A DNA stretch of 25,787 nt from a virus. Shown here in pieces: positions 1-6,499 of the stretch. The position numbers were made by a program, and so were the translations under genes. Position 1 is the stretch's first letter. The number at the start of each line of letters is the position of its first letter. The DNA is taken from the IMG/VR virus record IMGVR_UViG_3300037882_002501, positions 1 to 25,787 of that record; one strand, given 5' to 3'. Below the pieces are notes generated by a model. The model had not been told where the DNA came from and did not search any database. It worked only from the letters and a program-made list of their open reading frames with translations.

Positions 1-99
1 CCAGCTTTCAAGGTTCCTGAGCCAGCTCCCAAGGTTATCGAGCCAGCTTTCAAGGTTCCTGAGCCAGCTCCCAAGGTTATCGAGCCAGCTTTCAAGGTT
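1..99 (+). repeat. 42-bp direct repeat, two full copies plus a partial third
   Basis: Bases 1-42 and 43-84 are identical and a third copy begins at 85 and runs to about 99. Each 42-base unit is made of two similar 21-base halves. In the reading frame of the overlapping gene it encodes the 14-residue unit PAFKVPEPAPKVIE, so the repeat is coding. The array may continue to the left of the window. Confidence 0.95.
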
Positions 100-474
100 A
101 TTGGCTGGTTGCCAGTGGCGGCATTCCAAACGGTGCCAGTAGCGGCGAAATCTTTTGGTGTTGCGCCGCTTGTTGCCCTGACGATTCAAAAAAAGGGGTG
201 TGTATCAATTGCAAACGAGTTGGTTAAGCGCATTGGCAACCCAACACACGTCACTGTGTCGCTCGGTACTGGGGCACATGAGGGTGTGGTGTTGGTGCAA
301 GCGGCAACACCAACGACACGCTCGGCGCGGTCGCTGCGGCGTGTCAAAAACAACAGACCATTCGTGGCGTGTCGTCCCCTTCTGGCAGTATGGGGACTTG
401 GCTATGAGGTGATGCTGGCTGATGTGCTGGTAGATGAGCAGCTTGGGGCAATGCAATTTCAGGTGGCGCGATGA
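1..474 (+). CDS. C-terminal part of a protein with Pro/Ala/Lys repeats (5' end outside the window)
   Basis: The frame is open from base 1 to the TGA at 472-474, so the gene starts before the window. A TTG at 109 is in frame but is not a convincing start, because the repeat upstream is in the same frame. The visible 157 residues begin with the PAFKVPEPAPKVIE repeats, which look like a flexible or extended linker. They continue into a compact segment around LVALTIQKKGCVSIANELVK and NPTHVTVSLGTGAHEGVVLV. That segment resembles small beta-rich domains of the form 'KG.ISL...a...lG.p..V.l' seen in many uncharacterised bacterial and phage proteins; this is a remembered likeness, not a match. The stop overlaps the next start (ATGA at 471). 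Function unknown. Confidence 0.7.
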   Translation, partial: PAFKVPEPAPKVIEPAFKVPEPAPKVIEPAFKVIGWLPVAAFQTVPVAAKSFGVAPLVALTIQKKGCVSIANELVKRIGNPTHVTVSLGTGAHEGVVLVQAATPTTRSARSLRRVKNNRPFVACRPLLAVWGLGYEVMLADVLVDEQLGAMQFQVAR

Positions 475-494
475 ATGAAGTTGCAGAACAGCAC
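469..494 (+). repeat. 26-bp repeat over a start codon, copy 1 (partner 860-885)
   Basis: These 26 bases cover the ATG and first eight codons of the gene at 471. They are identical to 860-885, which cover the same part of the gene at 862. After three differing bases, another eight bases match (498-505 and 889-896). Confidence 0.95.
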
Positions 495-869
495 GCTCGT
501 GAGCAGTTTGCTGCTTTAAAGGTTGATCGGCTGACTGTCCTATCAGTTGCTATGGGGAATGCTCTAAAGGTTGATCGGCTGACTGCTAAGGTACTAAATA
601 AGGCACCTGCGGTGGTTCATAATCGGGTGGCATTCCATACTATTAAAATGCTAGCCGCCCTGGTAACTGCTGTTGCAGTTGATGTGATTGCGACAAAAGC
701 GGAGAGGGCTGGACTTGAGATCAGTGATTCTCAACTTGAAGAAACGGTTTTAAGTTTGGGGATTGAGCATGTGGCAGTCGCCCTGACATATGCGTTGCTT
801 GATAGGTTTGAAGAGTTGATGCTGGGGATGCGAATTCCAGGATCAAAAAAAGGGGGTCACGATGAATGA
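471..869 (+). CDS. Small helical protein of unknown function
   Basis: This 132-residue protein starts at ATG 471 with AGGTGG at 461-466 as ribosome binding site, and overlaps the previous stop. I do not recognise a family. The first residues, MNEVAEQH.REQ.AAL, are shared with the next gene (see the 26-base repeat), after which the two proteins diverge. The segment ALKVDRLT occurs twice, 16 residues apart. The rest is rich in Ala, Val and Leu and looks mostly helical. The stretch near MLAALVTAVAVDVIA is hydrophobic but contains an Asp and is short for a membrane segment. The C-terminal part contains LEISDSQLEETVLSLGIEH. The 3' end overlaps the nuclease gene by 8 bases. The shared leader suggests the gene arose or was extended by local duplication. 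Confidence 0.7.
   Translation: MNEVAEQHAREQFAALKVDRLTVLSVAMGNALKVDRLTAKVLNKAPAVVHNRVAFHTIKMLAALVTAVAVDVIATKAERAGLEISDSQLEETVLSLGIEHVAVALTYALLDRFEELMLGMRIPGSKKGGHDE
513..585 (+). repeat. Pair of 25-bp direct repeats, 48 bp apart
   Basis: Bases 513-537 and 561-585 match at 24 of 25 positions. The 48-base offset keeps frame, and both copies encode ALKVDRLT in the gene at 471. Confidence 0.9.
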
Positions 870-885
870 AGTTGCAGAACAGCAC
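860..885 (+). repeat. 26-bp repeat over a start codon, copy 2 (partner 469-494)
   Basis: Identical to 469-494. It covers the last codons and stop of the upstream gene and the start of the VRR-NUC nuclease gene. Confidence 0.95.
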
Positions 886-1323
886 AAGCGTGAGCAATGG
901 GCGGCGCTTTATACGCTCTGCGGTGGCAATTACGATAAAGCTGCGGCTGCCTGGCGTGCCAATAACGATAATGCCGACCCGCCCTGTGAACACGGGCGGC
1001 AAGAGGCGCTGCCAGAGAAAGACCTGATGTGGGAGATCGTGAAAGCCATTCGGCAAATGGGTTGGCTGTGCTTTCACCTGGACGCTGGCAGCTTGGCCCA
1101 AACACAGCGGGCCAAAGCTGGGCGGCCACCCCCAGGGTGGCCAGACTTGGCTTGCTACGGCCATTGTGGTGAGCATGTGCTGCTTGAGGTCAAGACGGCC
1201 AGCGGCGTGGTCTCAGAGGCACAGCACGAGATGCACGAGCTGCTGCACAGGCGGGGCTTTAAGGTGGCGGTGGTGCGCTCGGTGACTGAGGCGCTGGAGG
1301 CGCTGGAGGTGGTGCGAAAATGA
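862..1323 (+). CDS. VRR-NUC domain nuclease
   Basis: This 153-residue protein has the layout of the VRR-NUC family, small PD-(D/E)XK-type nucleases common in phages. After a variable N terminus (1-50), a helix (EKDLMWEIVKAIRQMGW, from about residue 52) leads to a Gly/Pro turn and then to the catalytic core. The core comprises PDL with Asp95, the EVK motif with Glu109 and Lys111, and the conserved Gln121 in SEAQ. The C-terminal part (GFKVAVVRSVTEALEAL) fits the end of the fold. The family's roles include Holliday-junction or flap cleavage and DNA repair; the substrate here is unknown. The start at 862 has AGGGGG at 851-856. The first eight codons duplicate those of the preceding gene. Its place just before the terminase module hints at a role in preparing replicated DNA for packaging, which is inference. 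Confidence 0.82.
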   Translation: MNEVAEQHKREQWAALYTLCGGNYDKAAAAWRANNDNADPPCEHGRQEALPEKDLMWEIVKAIRQMGWLCFHLDAGSLAQTQRAKAGRPPPGWPDLACYGHCGEHVLLEVKTASGVVSEAQHEMHELLHRRGFKVAVVRSVTEALEALEVVRK

Positions 1324-1670
1324 TCAGCGATACTGAGACATTCCCTCTCCCACCTGGCTATGGTTGGTCACCAGATGTGGCTGGGATTCGTTTTTACCGT
1401 GATTTTTCATTCCCATCACCAAAAAAACAGATTCTTTACCTTCGGTTCCAACTGCAAGACAGGGTATATGAGGGGGATGTGCTGTATTACATGGGGTTCC
1501 TTGCCACCACTTCAGTCCTCCCACGGCGACAACAGGACAGGAGCTGGTACATTGTTGTGATTGTTGAGAAAGAAGGGGAGAATGTGCCCTTTAAAATACT
1601 CCTCCCATTGCGCGATGTTTTGGCGTATGGCGTGAAGGGGTATGAGGTCAAGGGCGGTGAGGCAGTGTGA
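1320..1670 (+). CDS. Unknown protein, first of two tandem paralogs
   Basis: This 116-residue protein starts at ATG 1320 within an ATGA overlap, with a perfect GGAGGT at 1305-1310. No known family is recognised. It aligns along its whole length with the product of the next gene. PLPPGYGWSPDVA matches ALPEGCTWSSSPA near the N terminus, both have Y.R.Q....YE in the middle, both have a hydrophobic strand YIVVI / LYVVI, and LLPLRDVLAYGV matches LLPMKDILAVGV at the C terminus. The many aromatic residues and alternating hydrophobics suggest a small beta-rich fold. No signal peptide or membrane segment is seen. The position before the late promoter places it among regulatory or early/middle genes rather than virion genes, but this is only context. 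Confidence 0.75.
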   Translation: MISDTETFPLPPGYGWSPDVAGIRFYRDFSFPSPKKQILYLRFQLQDRVYEGDVLYYMGFLATTSVLPRRQQDRSWYIVVIVEKEGENVPFKILLPLRDVLAYGVKGYEVKGGEAV

Positions 1671-2044
1671 CGAAGACGGGGGACGCATTGCCAGAGGGCT
1701 GCACATGGTCAAGTTCGCCCGCTGATTTTTGGGCACTAAAGTATTTCCCTGACATTTTGAAGTTTTTCAAGCTGTATGACCTCGACACCTGGGATTGGAA
1801 TACCTTTGCAAAGCGTTTTTGTGGGGGTGAGGTGTCGTGGGAGACGCACACTGTCTATATTCGGTATCAAGATGACGGGCAAATCTATGAGGCTCCGGTT
1901 AAGGTTCTCGGTTCCATTTTTGCTGCCCCTTCTGGGTTTTCTAACAGGGTGCATTACCTTTATGTGGTGATTGATACCCCTCTCCCCTTTTTTAGGTTGC
2001 TTCTGCCTATGAAAGATATTCTCGCTGTTGGGGTGTATGACTGA
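1667..2044 (+). CDS. Unknown protein, second of two tandem paralogs
   Basis: This 125-residue protein starts at GTG 1667, which overlaps the previous stop (GTGA). GAGG at 1659-1662 can serve as ribosome binding site. It is the diverged sister of the gene at 1320, with the same N-terminal LP.G..WS.....A motif and the same C-terminal LLP..D.LA.GV motif. It has about 15 extra residues near DILKFFKLYDLDTWDWNTFAKRF, rich in Phe, Trp and Asp. The divergence shows that the duplication is old. The gene ends 8 bases after the start of the next one. Function unknown. Confidence 0.75.
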   Translation: MTKTGDALPEGCTWSSSPADFWALKYFPDILKFFKLYDLDTWDWNTFAKRFCGGEVSWETHTVYIRYQDDGQIYEAPVKVLGSIFAAPSGFSNRVHYLYVVIDTPLPFFRLLLPMKDILAVGVYD

Positions 2045-2441
2045 AACCCCGTCAGCATTCACCCGATCGATGGCTGAGTTAGACCGTTGGTACATCGCGC
2101 TGCGCACACCGACCTTTAGGGTCGTGCGCAAGCTGCCGCCCTTGACTGTCAGCCCCGCAGTGCGCAGTGCCAGCGGCAAGCGCAAAGGCCATGCGGTGTA
2201 CTGGACGTTCCCCTGCGGCTTGATCTCTACGGCAATGCTGGCCGATAGTATCCGCCGTGCTCCTGCCCATCACGCGGCCCACTTGGCGGCGCTGCGTGAT
2301 GGGTGCCCAAGCAGCGGGCCACGGGCTTACCCTTATACGCTAACTTTTTCGCGCAAGTGGTCAGAGGGGCGTACACGTACTTTAGACATAATGGAGGCAG
2401 TGGCTTGGTTGGCAGACGATTTAGATGATCGGGGGGCTTGA
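2037..2441 (+). CDS. Unknown basic protein just upstream of the late promoter
   Basis: The frame allows a TTG start at 2028, but ATG 2037 is preferred because it gives the same 8-base overlap with the upstream gene as at 862. This yields 134 residues. No family is recognised. The middle is basic (TFRVVRKLPPL, RSASGKRKGHAVYW), followed by a helical stretch (MLADSIRRAPAHHAAHLAAL) and an acidic C terminus (WLADDLDDRGA). The TGA stop at 2439-2441 lies inside the -35 hexamer of the following promoter. This is the position of the antiterminator gene Q relative to pR' in lambda, and a basic protein would suit nucleic-acid binding, but no sequence likeness to Q is claimed. Confidence 0.7.
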   Translation: MTETPSAFTRSMAELDRWYIALRTPTFRVVRKLPPLTVSPAVRSASGKRKGHAVYWTFPCGLISTAMLADSIRRAPAHHAAHLAALRDGCPSSGPRAYPYTLTFSRKWSEGRTRTLDIMEAVAWLADDLDDRGA

Positions 2442-2466
2442 CATTTGATGGGTGAATCCCTACACT
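2438..2466 (+). promoter_or_regulatory. Sigma-70 type promoter for the structural (late) operon
   Basis: A perfect -35 box TTGACA (2438-2443) is followed by exactly 17 bases and the -10 box TACACT (2461-2466, 4 of 6 consensus bases). It lies in the largest intergenic gap of the window (2442-2527), directly before the terminase genes. Transcription should start near 2473. The -35 box overlaps the stop codon of the upstream gene. Confidence 0.8.
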
Positions 2467-2492
2467 TTTTGATACAGTCCCAACGATTTTGC

Positions 2493-2519
2493 AAAGCCCT
2501 CCTCGCCGGGGGCTTTTTT
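2493..2519 (+). terminator. Intrinsic (rho-independent) terminator between late promoter and terminase
   Basis: AAAGCCC (2493-2499) pairs with GGGCTTT (2510-2516). The stem extends inward by a T-G and a C-G pair, leaving a loop of six bases (2502-2507). Six T's (2514-2519) follow the GC-rich part. It ends both upstream transcription and transcripts from the promoter at 2438, which would be only about 47 bases long. Late expression therefore needs readthrough or antitermination. Confidence 0.85.
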
Positions 2520-2527
2520 GTTGCCCC

Positions 2528-3322
2528 ATGCCAGACCCAACCACCTTCCGAGAAGCGCTCGAAGCGCTGACCACCACACGCCAAAAGCAGTTTGTCCAGT
2601 TCTATTTGGGGCTTATTTGCTCACGCGATGGTGAATACACAACGTTTAATGCGTTGCGGTCGGCGTTGGCTGCTGGGTATTCGGCACGCTCGGCGCACGC
2701 TACCGGGGCTGAGGTCTTGAAAAACCCTGGAATCAAGCTCGCTATCTCATTTGGGCTTGGTTGGTTAGCGATGAAAAGCGATGAGGTTGTAGCACGGCTT
2801 GGCGACCAAGCGCGTGCGAGCCTTGAGGACTTCACATCTGTTGAGATTATTGAGCAAAAAGAAGCGCTATTCATAACAGTAGCTAAACGGCGGGCTGACT
2901 TGGTGCTGCTTATTGCTGATGCTGAGGCACAGGAACGCGCTATGGTAGGGTCAAAAGCCGATGCTAATGCTTGGGCAGAGGTGGCAATGGGGTACAAAGC
3001 AGAATTAGCGGGCTTGCCAGAGCATCCAGACCAACAAGTCCTTGTCCTTGGGCGTAAGGCCAATGCAATGCAAGTACGTATTGATCTAATAAAAGCCCAA
3101 CGGCTTGGCAAAATGCACTTAATTAAAAAGCTCAAGCAGACTGATAGCGGGTCACTTGAGATTGAATTGCATAATGCACAGACAGCACTCGAATCAATCG
3201 GCAAGATGCACGGGCTGTACACCGACAGGGTACAGCACTCCGGCGAGGTAACTACGAAGCACTGGGTCTTTGGCCCAGCCAATCCGTTTAACGCCCAAGA
3301 AGTGGATGATGATACGGTCTAA
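2528..3322 (+). CDS. terS: Terminase small subunit (Terminase_2 type)
   Basis: The small terminase recognises phage DNA and regulates the large subunit during packaging. Counting from ATG 2528 (264 residues), residues 15-27 (LTTTRQKQFVQFY), 41-53 (NALRSALAAGYS) and 58-73 (ATGAEVLKNPGIKLAI) form the helix-turn-helix region typical of this family. The C terminus has the usual ending pattern, ALESIGKMHGLYTDR. Between these lies a helical segment rich in Ala, Glu and Lys that makes the protein longer than the roughly 150-180 residues usual for the family. An in-frame TTG at 2489 would place the terminator inside the coding region, so ATG 2528 is preferred, although no good ribosome binding site precedes it. 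It is the first gene of the late operon and overlaps terL. Confidence 0.87.
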   Translation: MPDPTTFREALEALTTTRQKQFVQFYLGLICSRDGEYTTFNALRSALAAGYSARSAHATGAEVLKNPGIKLAISFGLGWLAMKSDEVVARLGDQARASLEDFTSVEIIEQKEALFITVAKRRADLVLLIADAEAQERAMVGSKADANAWAEVAMGYKAELAGLPEHPDQQVLVLGRKANAMQVRIDLIKAQRLGKMHLIKKLKQTDSGSLEIELHNAQTALESIGKMHGLYTDRVQHSGEVTTKHWVFGPANPFNAQEVDDDTV

Positions 3323-4685
3323 CGTCGCGCCCCTCACGTTACCGCGTGGGCCAGTGCAGCAAACCTACCAAGATTTCGTCACTGACAAGCAGCATCTTGA
3401 ACTGATGTGGGTTGGTGGCGTAGGCTGTGGCAAGAGCGACGCGCTGGTTACTAGGGCTGGGCTGCTGGCTGGTGCGCACCCTGGCCTGCGCAGTGTGATA
3501 GCGCGTAGCGATAGCGTCAAACTTGCCAGCACAACACTGCCAAAGTTCTTAGAGAAATGGAATGATGGCGTAAGTGGCAAGTTTCACCAACGCCATGGCA
3601 CGTATAAACTGACAGCTTTTGTATGGACAAATGGGCACATCACCTATTTCATCGGCCTAGGTGACACTCAGGCAAAAGAGCGCCTCAAATCCATGGAAGT
3701 GGTCTTCATCGGTATGGATGAGGCCAACGAGATAGACGAAGAAACATGGAAAATGGCACTCGCCAGGCTTAGGCAGCAGCGCGATGATGGCGGGCCGGTG
3801 CTGTATTCACTGTTCGGCGTGGCGAATTTTGAGGGGCGCAACTGGATTTATAAACGCTTTAAGGCTGATGAGACTAATAACTACAGTGTTAACCGTCGGT
3901 TGTTCGAGGCAAGCACTACCGATAACCACAGCCTGCCTATTGATTATATTAAGAATATCAGCAATGACCCGCTTTGGAAGCGCAAGTATGTTGATGGCTC
4001 ATGGGAGAGCAGCACCGGTCTAGTGTTCCCTGAGTTTAGCGAAACCAAACATATTCGACCAACACAAAATATACTGCAAGAAACCCCAGTAACCTACGTT
4101 GTTGCCATTGACCACGGGCTGAAAAGCCCAACGGCTGCGACGCTGTGGGGTATTGATGGCGCTGGTCGGTGGTATGGCATTCGTGAATACTATGAATCCC
4201 TGTTATCGAGCCATCAAAACGCCGAGAACATTAGGCTGTGGGCCAATGATGTGCGGGTATCGGTGTGGGTGATTGACCCTAGCACCTTTAACGAAGACCC
4301 TCGTCAACCAGGCCAATCTATTGCAATGGACTACCAGGTTAAAGGCATTCCGGTGGTACGTGGCAACAACAGCCTGAGCGTAGGCATCGCCCGACTGCGT
4401 TGGATGCTACAAACCCCTGGCATGTTTGCTGTAAACCCTAGCATGACCAACTTCATCCGCGAGATACAGACTTGGAGCTGGAAAGATAACGCTGCTGGCA
4501 AGGACAAGCCGCAAGACGGCGGTGACCACGCGCTTGATACTGCAAGGTATGCCGTGATGGGGATACCTTTGGGCTTCAAAGCGGCGCTCTCGCCAGTAGA
4601 AGCGTTTAACTCTCCCTTTGAATGGCCTAGTGATGATGATGATGACAGGCCAGCGCGTGCGCGCAAGACACGAGGGGGCTACTGA
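3306..4685 (+). CDS. terL: Terminase large subunit
   Basis: This is the packaging motor ATPase and genome-cutting nuclease. The frame extends upstream to a TTG at 3270, but ATG 3306 (459 residues) has a weak AAGAAG ahead of it and gives a short overlap with terS; ATG 3309 is equally possible. Walker A is GGVGCGKS (residues 37-44, Lys43). Walker B is VVFIGMDE with Asp138 and catalytic Glu139. The RNase H-like nuclease part shows VVAIDHG (Asp269), VWVIDPS (Asp324) and GGDHALDTARY (Asp407, Asp411), so all expected metal-binding acids appear present. An acidic run of Asp near the C terminus (SDDDDDRP) is followed by a basic tail. The stop overlaps the portal start. Confidence 0.96.
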   Translation: MMIRSNVAPLTLPRGPVQQTYQDFVTDKQHLELMWVGGVGCGKSDALVTRAGLLAGAHPGLRSVIARSDSVKLASTTLPKFLEKWNDGVSGKFHQRHGTYKLTAFVWTNGHITYFIGLGDTQAKERLKSMEVVFIGMDEANEIDEETWKMALARLRQQRDDGGPVLYSLFGVANFEGRNWIYKRFKADETNNYSVNRRLFEASTTDNHSLPIDYIKNISNDPLWKRKYVDGSWESSTGLVFPEFSETKHIRPTQNILQETPVTYVVAIDHGLKSPTAATLWGIDGAGRWYGIREYYESLLSSHQNAENIRLWANDVRVSVWVIDPSTFNEDPRQPGQSIAMDYQVKGIPVVRGNNSLSVGIARLRWMLQTPGMFAVNPSMTNFIREIQTWSWKDNAAGKDKPQDGGDHALDTARYAVMGIPLGFKAALSPVEAFNSPFEWPSDDDDDRPARARKTRGGY

Positions 4686-6499
4686 TGATGATGCAAGACG
4701 AGTTTGGCTTGCTTGATGGCCTTGGAATGGATGATGAGCTAGGCTACATGCCTGGCTTTTTTGATTGGCAGCGTGACCGGCAAGAAGTTGAGGGCTTATT
4801 GCAGATAGAGCTACAGTCAGCGATTACTGGTATGGCTGAACATGTAACAAAGCTGGCAATATGGCGCAGGGCATATGATTTAAAGCCCGATCCAGAGCGT
4901 GAACCGCCATTCCCAGGTGCAGCCAACTACGTAAAACCTATGACGCGCTCGAAGATTGACGGTGCGGCTGCCTATTTGGGCGTGGCACTCGACGAAGACC
5001 CGTTCTTTACTGTCCGCGCACGTACAGCGCAGCTTGAGCCGGTGCGGGCAGCGTTAGAAGAGTATATGGATTTGCGCATGGATCACCTGGAAACCGGCAT
5101 GGGCCAGGGGATTCGCACGTTTGTACACCAGTCGGTGCGGGAAAGTCTGGTGGTTGGTGTGTGCGTGGCGCGGTGTATTTGGGAAGAGGTGGTAGGAGCG
5201 CGTGGCCAGCGCGTGCGGGGGCGCAACAAACTTGATCTGGTGCCCCTAGAAGACTTTTTGGTCTCGCCCGTCACGGTCACGCGGCTTGAGGATGCTTTTA
5301 TGGTGGCCCATCGGTTCTGGTTGCCCTATTGGCGACTCGACCAAATGGCTGACAGTGGGGTACTGAACGCCGATTATGTAGAGAAACTGCGCGGCCAAGG
5401 TGATGAGGGCGGGCCAAACCAAACTTATAACGAAGACCAAGGGCATCATGGGTATAACAGCGGTAGTCCTGAGAGCCGCATGGTTGAGATTTACGAGTGT
5501 TGGGTACAGTGGCGGGGGCAGATGTGGCGGTTCTGGTTTCATAAGGGCAGCAACTGCTTGCTTCGGGCCGAACCAAACCAGTACAACCACGGGCGTGCCC
5601 CGTTTGCATTGATTCGCCATGACCCTAAGCCAAACTATTTGTTTGGCAGTTCCTTTAGTGAATTGCTTGAACAGACACAGATCGAATTGGATACGCTCAC
5701 AAACCAGCGCATTGATACCAACAGCTATGCCATTAGTCCACTGGTTGGTGTGCGTCCTGGCTCGCTGATGGCCAGGTGGTTGCGCAAGAATGCGATCACA
5801 CCGGGGGCTGTGGTTGAGGGTGATCCGAATGACTTCTTTCAAATACAAATAGCACCAGCCAGCCAGGCATCTATGCAAGATGAGCAAGTTTTGTGGAACA
5901 TGGCTGATAAAACAACGCTGCCAGACATAGCCATGTCGCAACCACTAACAAAACGCGACCCAACAGCCACAGAAGTGAACCGCGATCAAAGCTTTGTCCA
6001 AGCGAAAAGCGCCAATTGGTTGCGGAATTTGCATGGTGGCTTGCGTGATCTGGCGTGGCTGATGTATTACAACCTGCACCAGTATGAAGTCTCGCAAAGC
6101 AGCGTTCAAGTCAATGTAGAAACCCAAATGGGGCCAATGCCAATGCCAATGGCAGGGCTGACCATACAGACTGGCGACAGCAGTAAAGACATTATTGCCA
6201 GTGAGATGTTTCTCGACGGCATTGATATTGAGGTAAACGGGCGTGAAACGCAAACGGCCAAGGCCGAACGCGCTACGTTGGCTGGGATGCTCTTGCAGCA
6301 GGTGGTGCCAGCGATTTTACAGGGCACCACTAAAAACCCACAGGTGTGGACAGTGCTAAAGATGCTATTGGATGCCAACAACGTTAAAAATTGGCGTGAG
6401 ATTTTGGGCGATAAACCGACTGAGGAACAGATGCAGGCCGAGCAAATGATGGCACAGATGCAACAGGGCGGGCCTGCCCCACCCGGAGGCATGGCATGA
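4685..6499 (+). CDS. Portal protein
   Basis: The portal forms the dodecameric ring at one capsid vertex, through which DNA enters and leaves. The 604-residue product has hallmarks of podovirus-type portals. These include PPFPGAANYVKPMTRSKID at about residues 74-92, followed by LDEDPFFTV, a long helical region that includes a QSVRESLVVGVC segment, and a later NQRIDTNSYAISPLVGV stretch. The length suits this class. The C terminus is rich in Met and Gln and probably disordered. Three ATG codons lie in a row at 4685, 4688 and 4691; GAGGGGG at 4672-4678 suits any of them. It lies directly after terL and overlaps its stop, the classic order. Confidence 0.92.
   Translation: MMMQDEFGLLDGLGMDDELGYMPGFFDWQRDRQEVEGLLQIELQSAITGMAEHVTKLAIWRRAYDLKPDPEREPPFPGAANYVKPMTRSKIDGAAAYLGVALDEDPFFTVRARTAQLEPVRAALEEYMDLRMDHLETGMGQGIRTFVHQSVRESLVVGVCVARCIWEEVVGARGQRVRGRNKLDLVPLEDFLVSPVTVTRLEDAFMVAHRFWLPYWRLDQMADSGVLNADYVEKLRGQGDEGGPNQTYNEDQGHHGYNSGSPESRMVEIYECWVQWRGQMWRFWFHKGSNCLLRAEPNQYNHGRAPFALIRHDPKPNYLFGSSFSELLEQTQIELDTLTNQRIDTNSYAISPLVGVRPGSLMARWLRKNAITPGAVVEGDPNDFFQIQIAPASQASMQDEQVLWNMADKTTLPDIAMSQPLTKRDPTATEVNRDQSFVQAKSANWLRNLHGGLRDLAWLMYYNLHQYEVSQSSVQVNVETQMGPMPMPMAGLTIQTGDSSKDIIASEMFLDGIDIEVNGRETQTAKAERATLAGMLLQQVVPAILQGTTKNPQVWTVLKMLLDANNVKNWREILGDKPTEEQMQAEQMMAQMQQGGPAPPGGMA

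Noticed and set aside
1-99. CRISPR-like array at the left edge
   Set aside because: The repeats are directly adjacent, have no unique spacers, and are in frame with a protein.
2489-2527. TTG at 2489 as the start of the small terminase
   Set aside because: The added codons would consist of the terminator hairpin and T-run. ATG 2528 fits the family's N terminus.
2602-3282. Minus-strand open frame opposite the small terminase gene
   Set aside because: The + strand has clear terminase motifs; the antisense product shows none.
3270-3305. TTG at 3270 as the start of the large terminase
   Set aside because: It would give a 53-base overlap with the small subunit and has no ribosome binding site; ATG 3306 or 3309 is more natural.
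5246-5941. Minus-strand open frame (231 codons) opposite the portal gene
   Set aside because: No domain or promoter context; the portal reading is strong.
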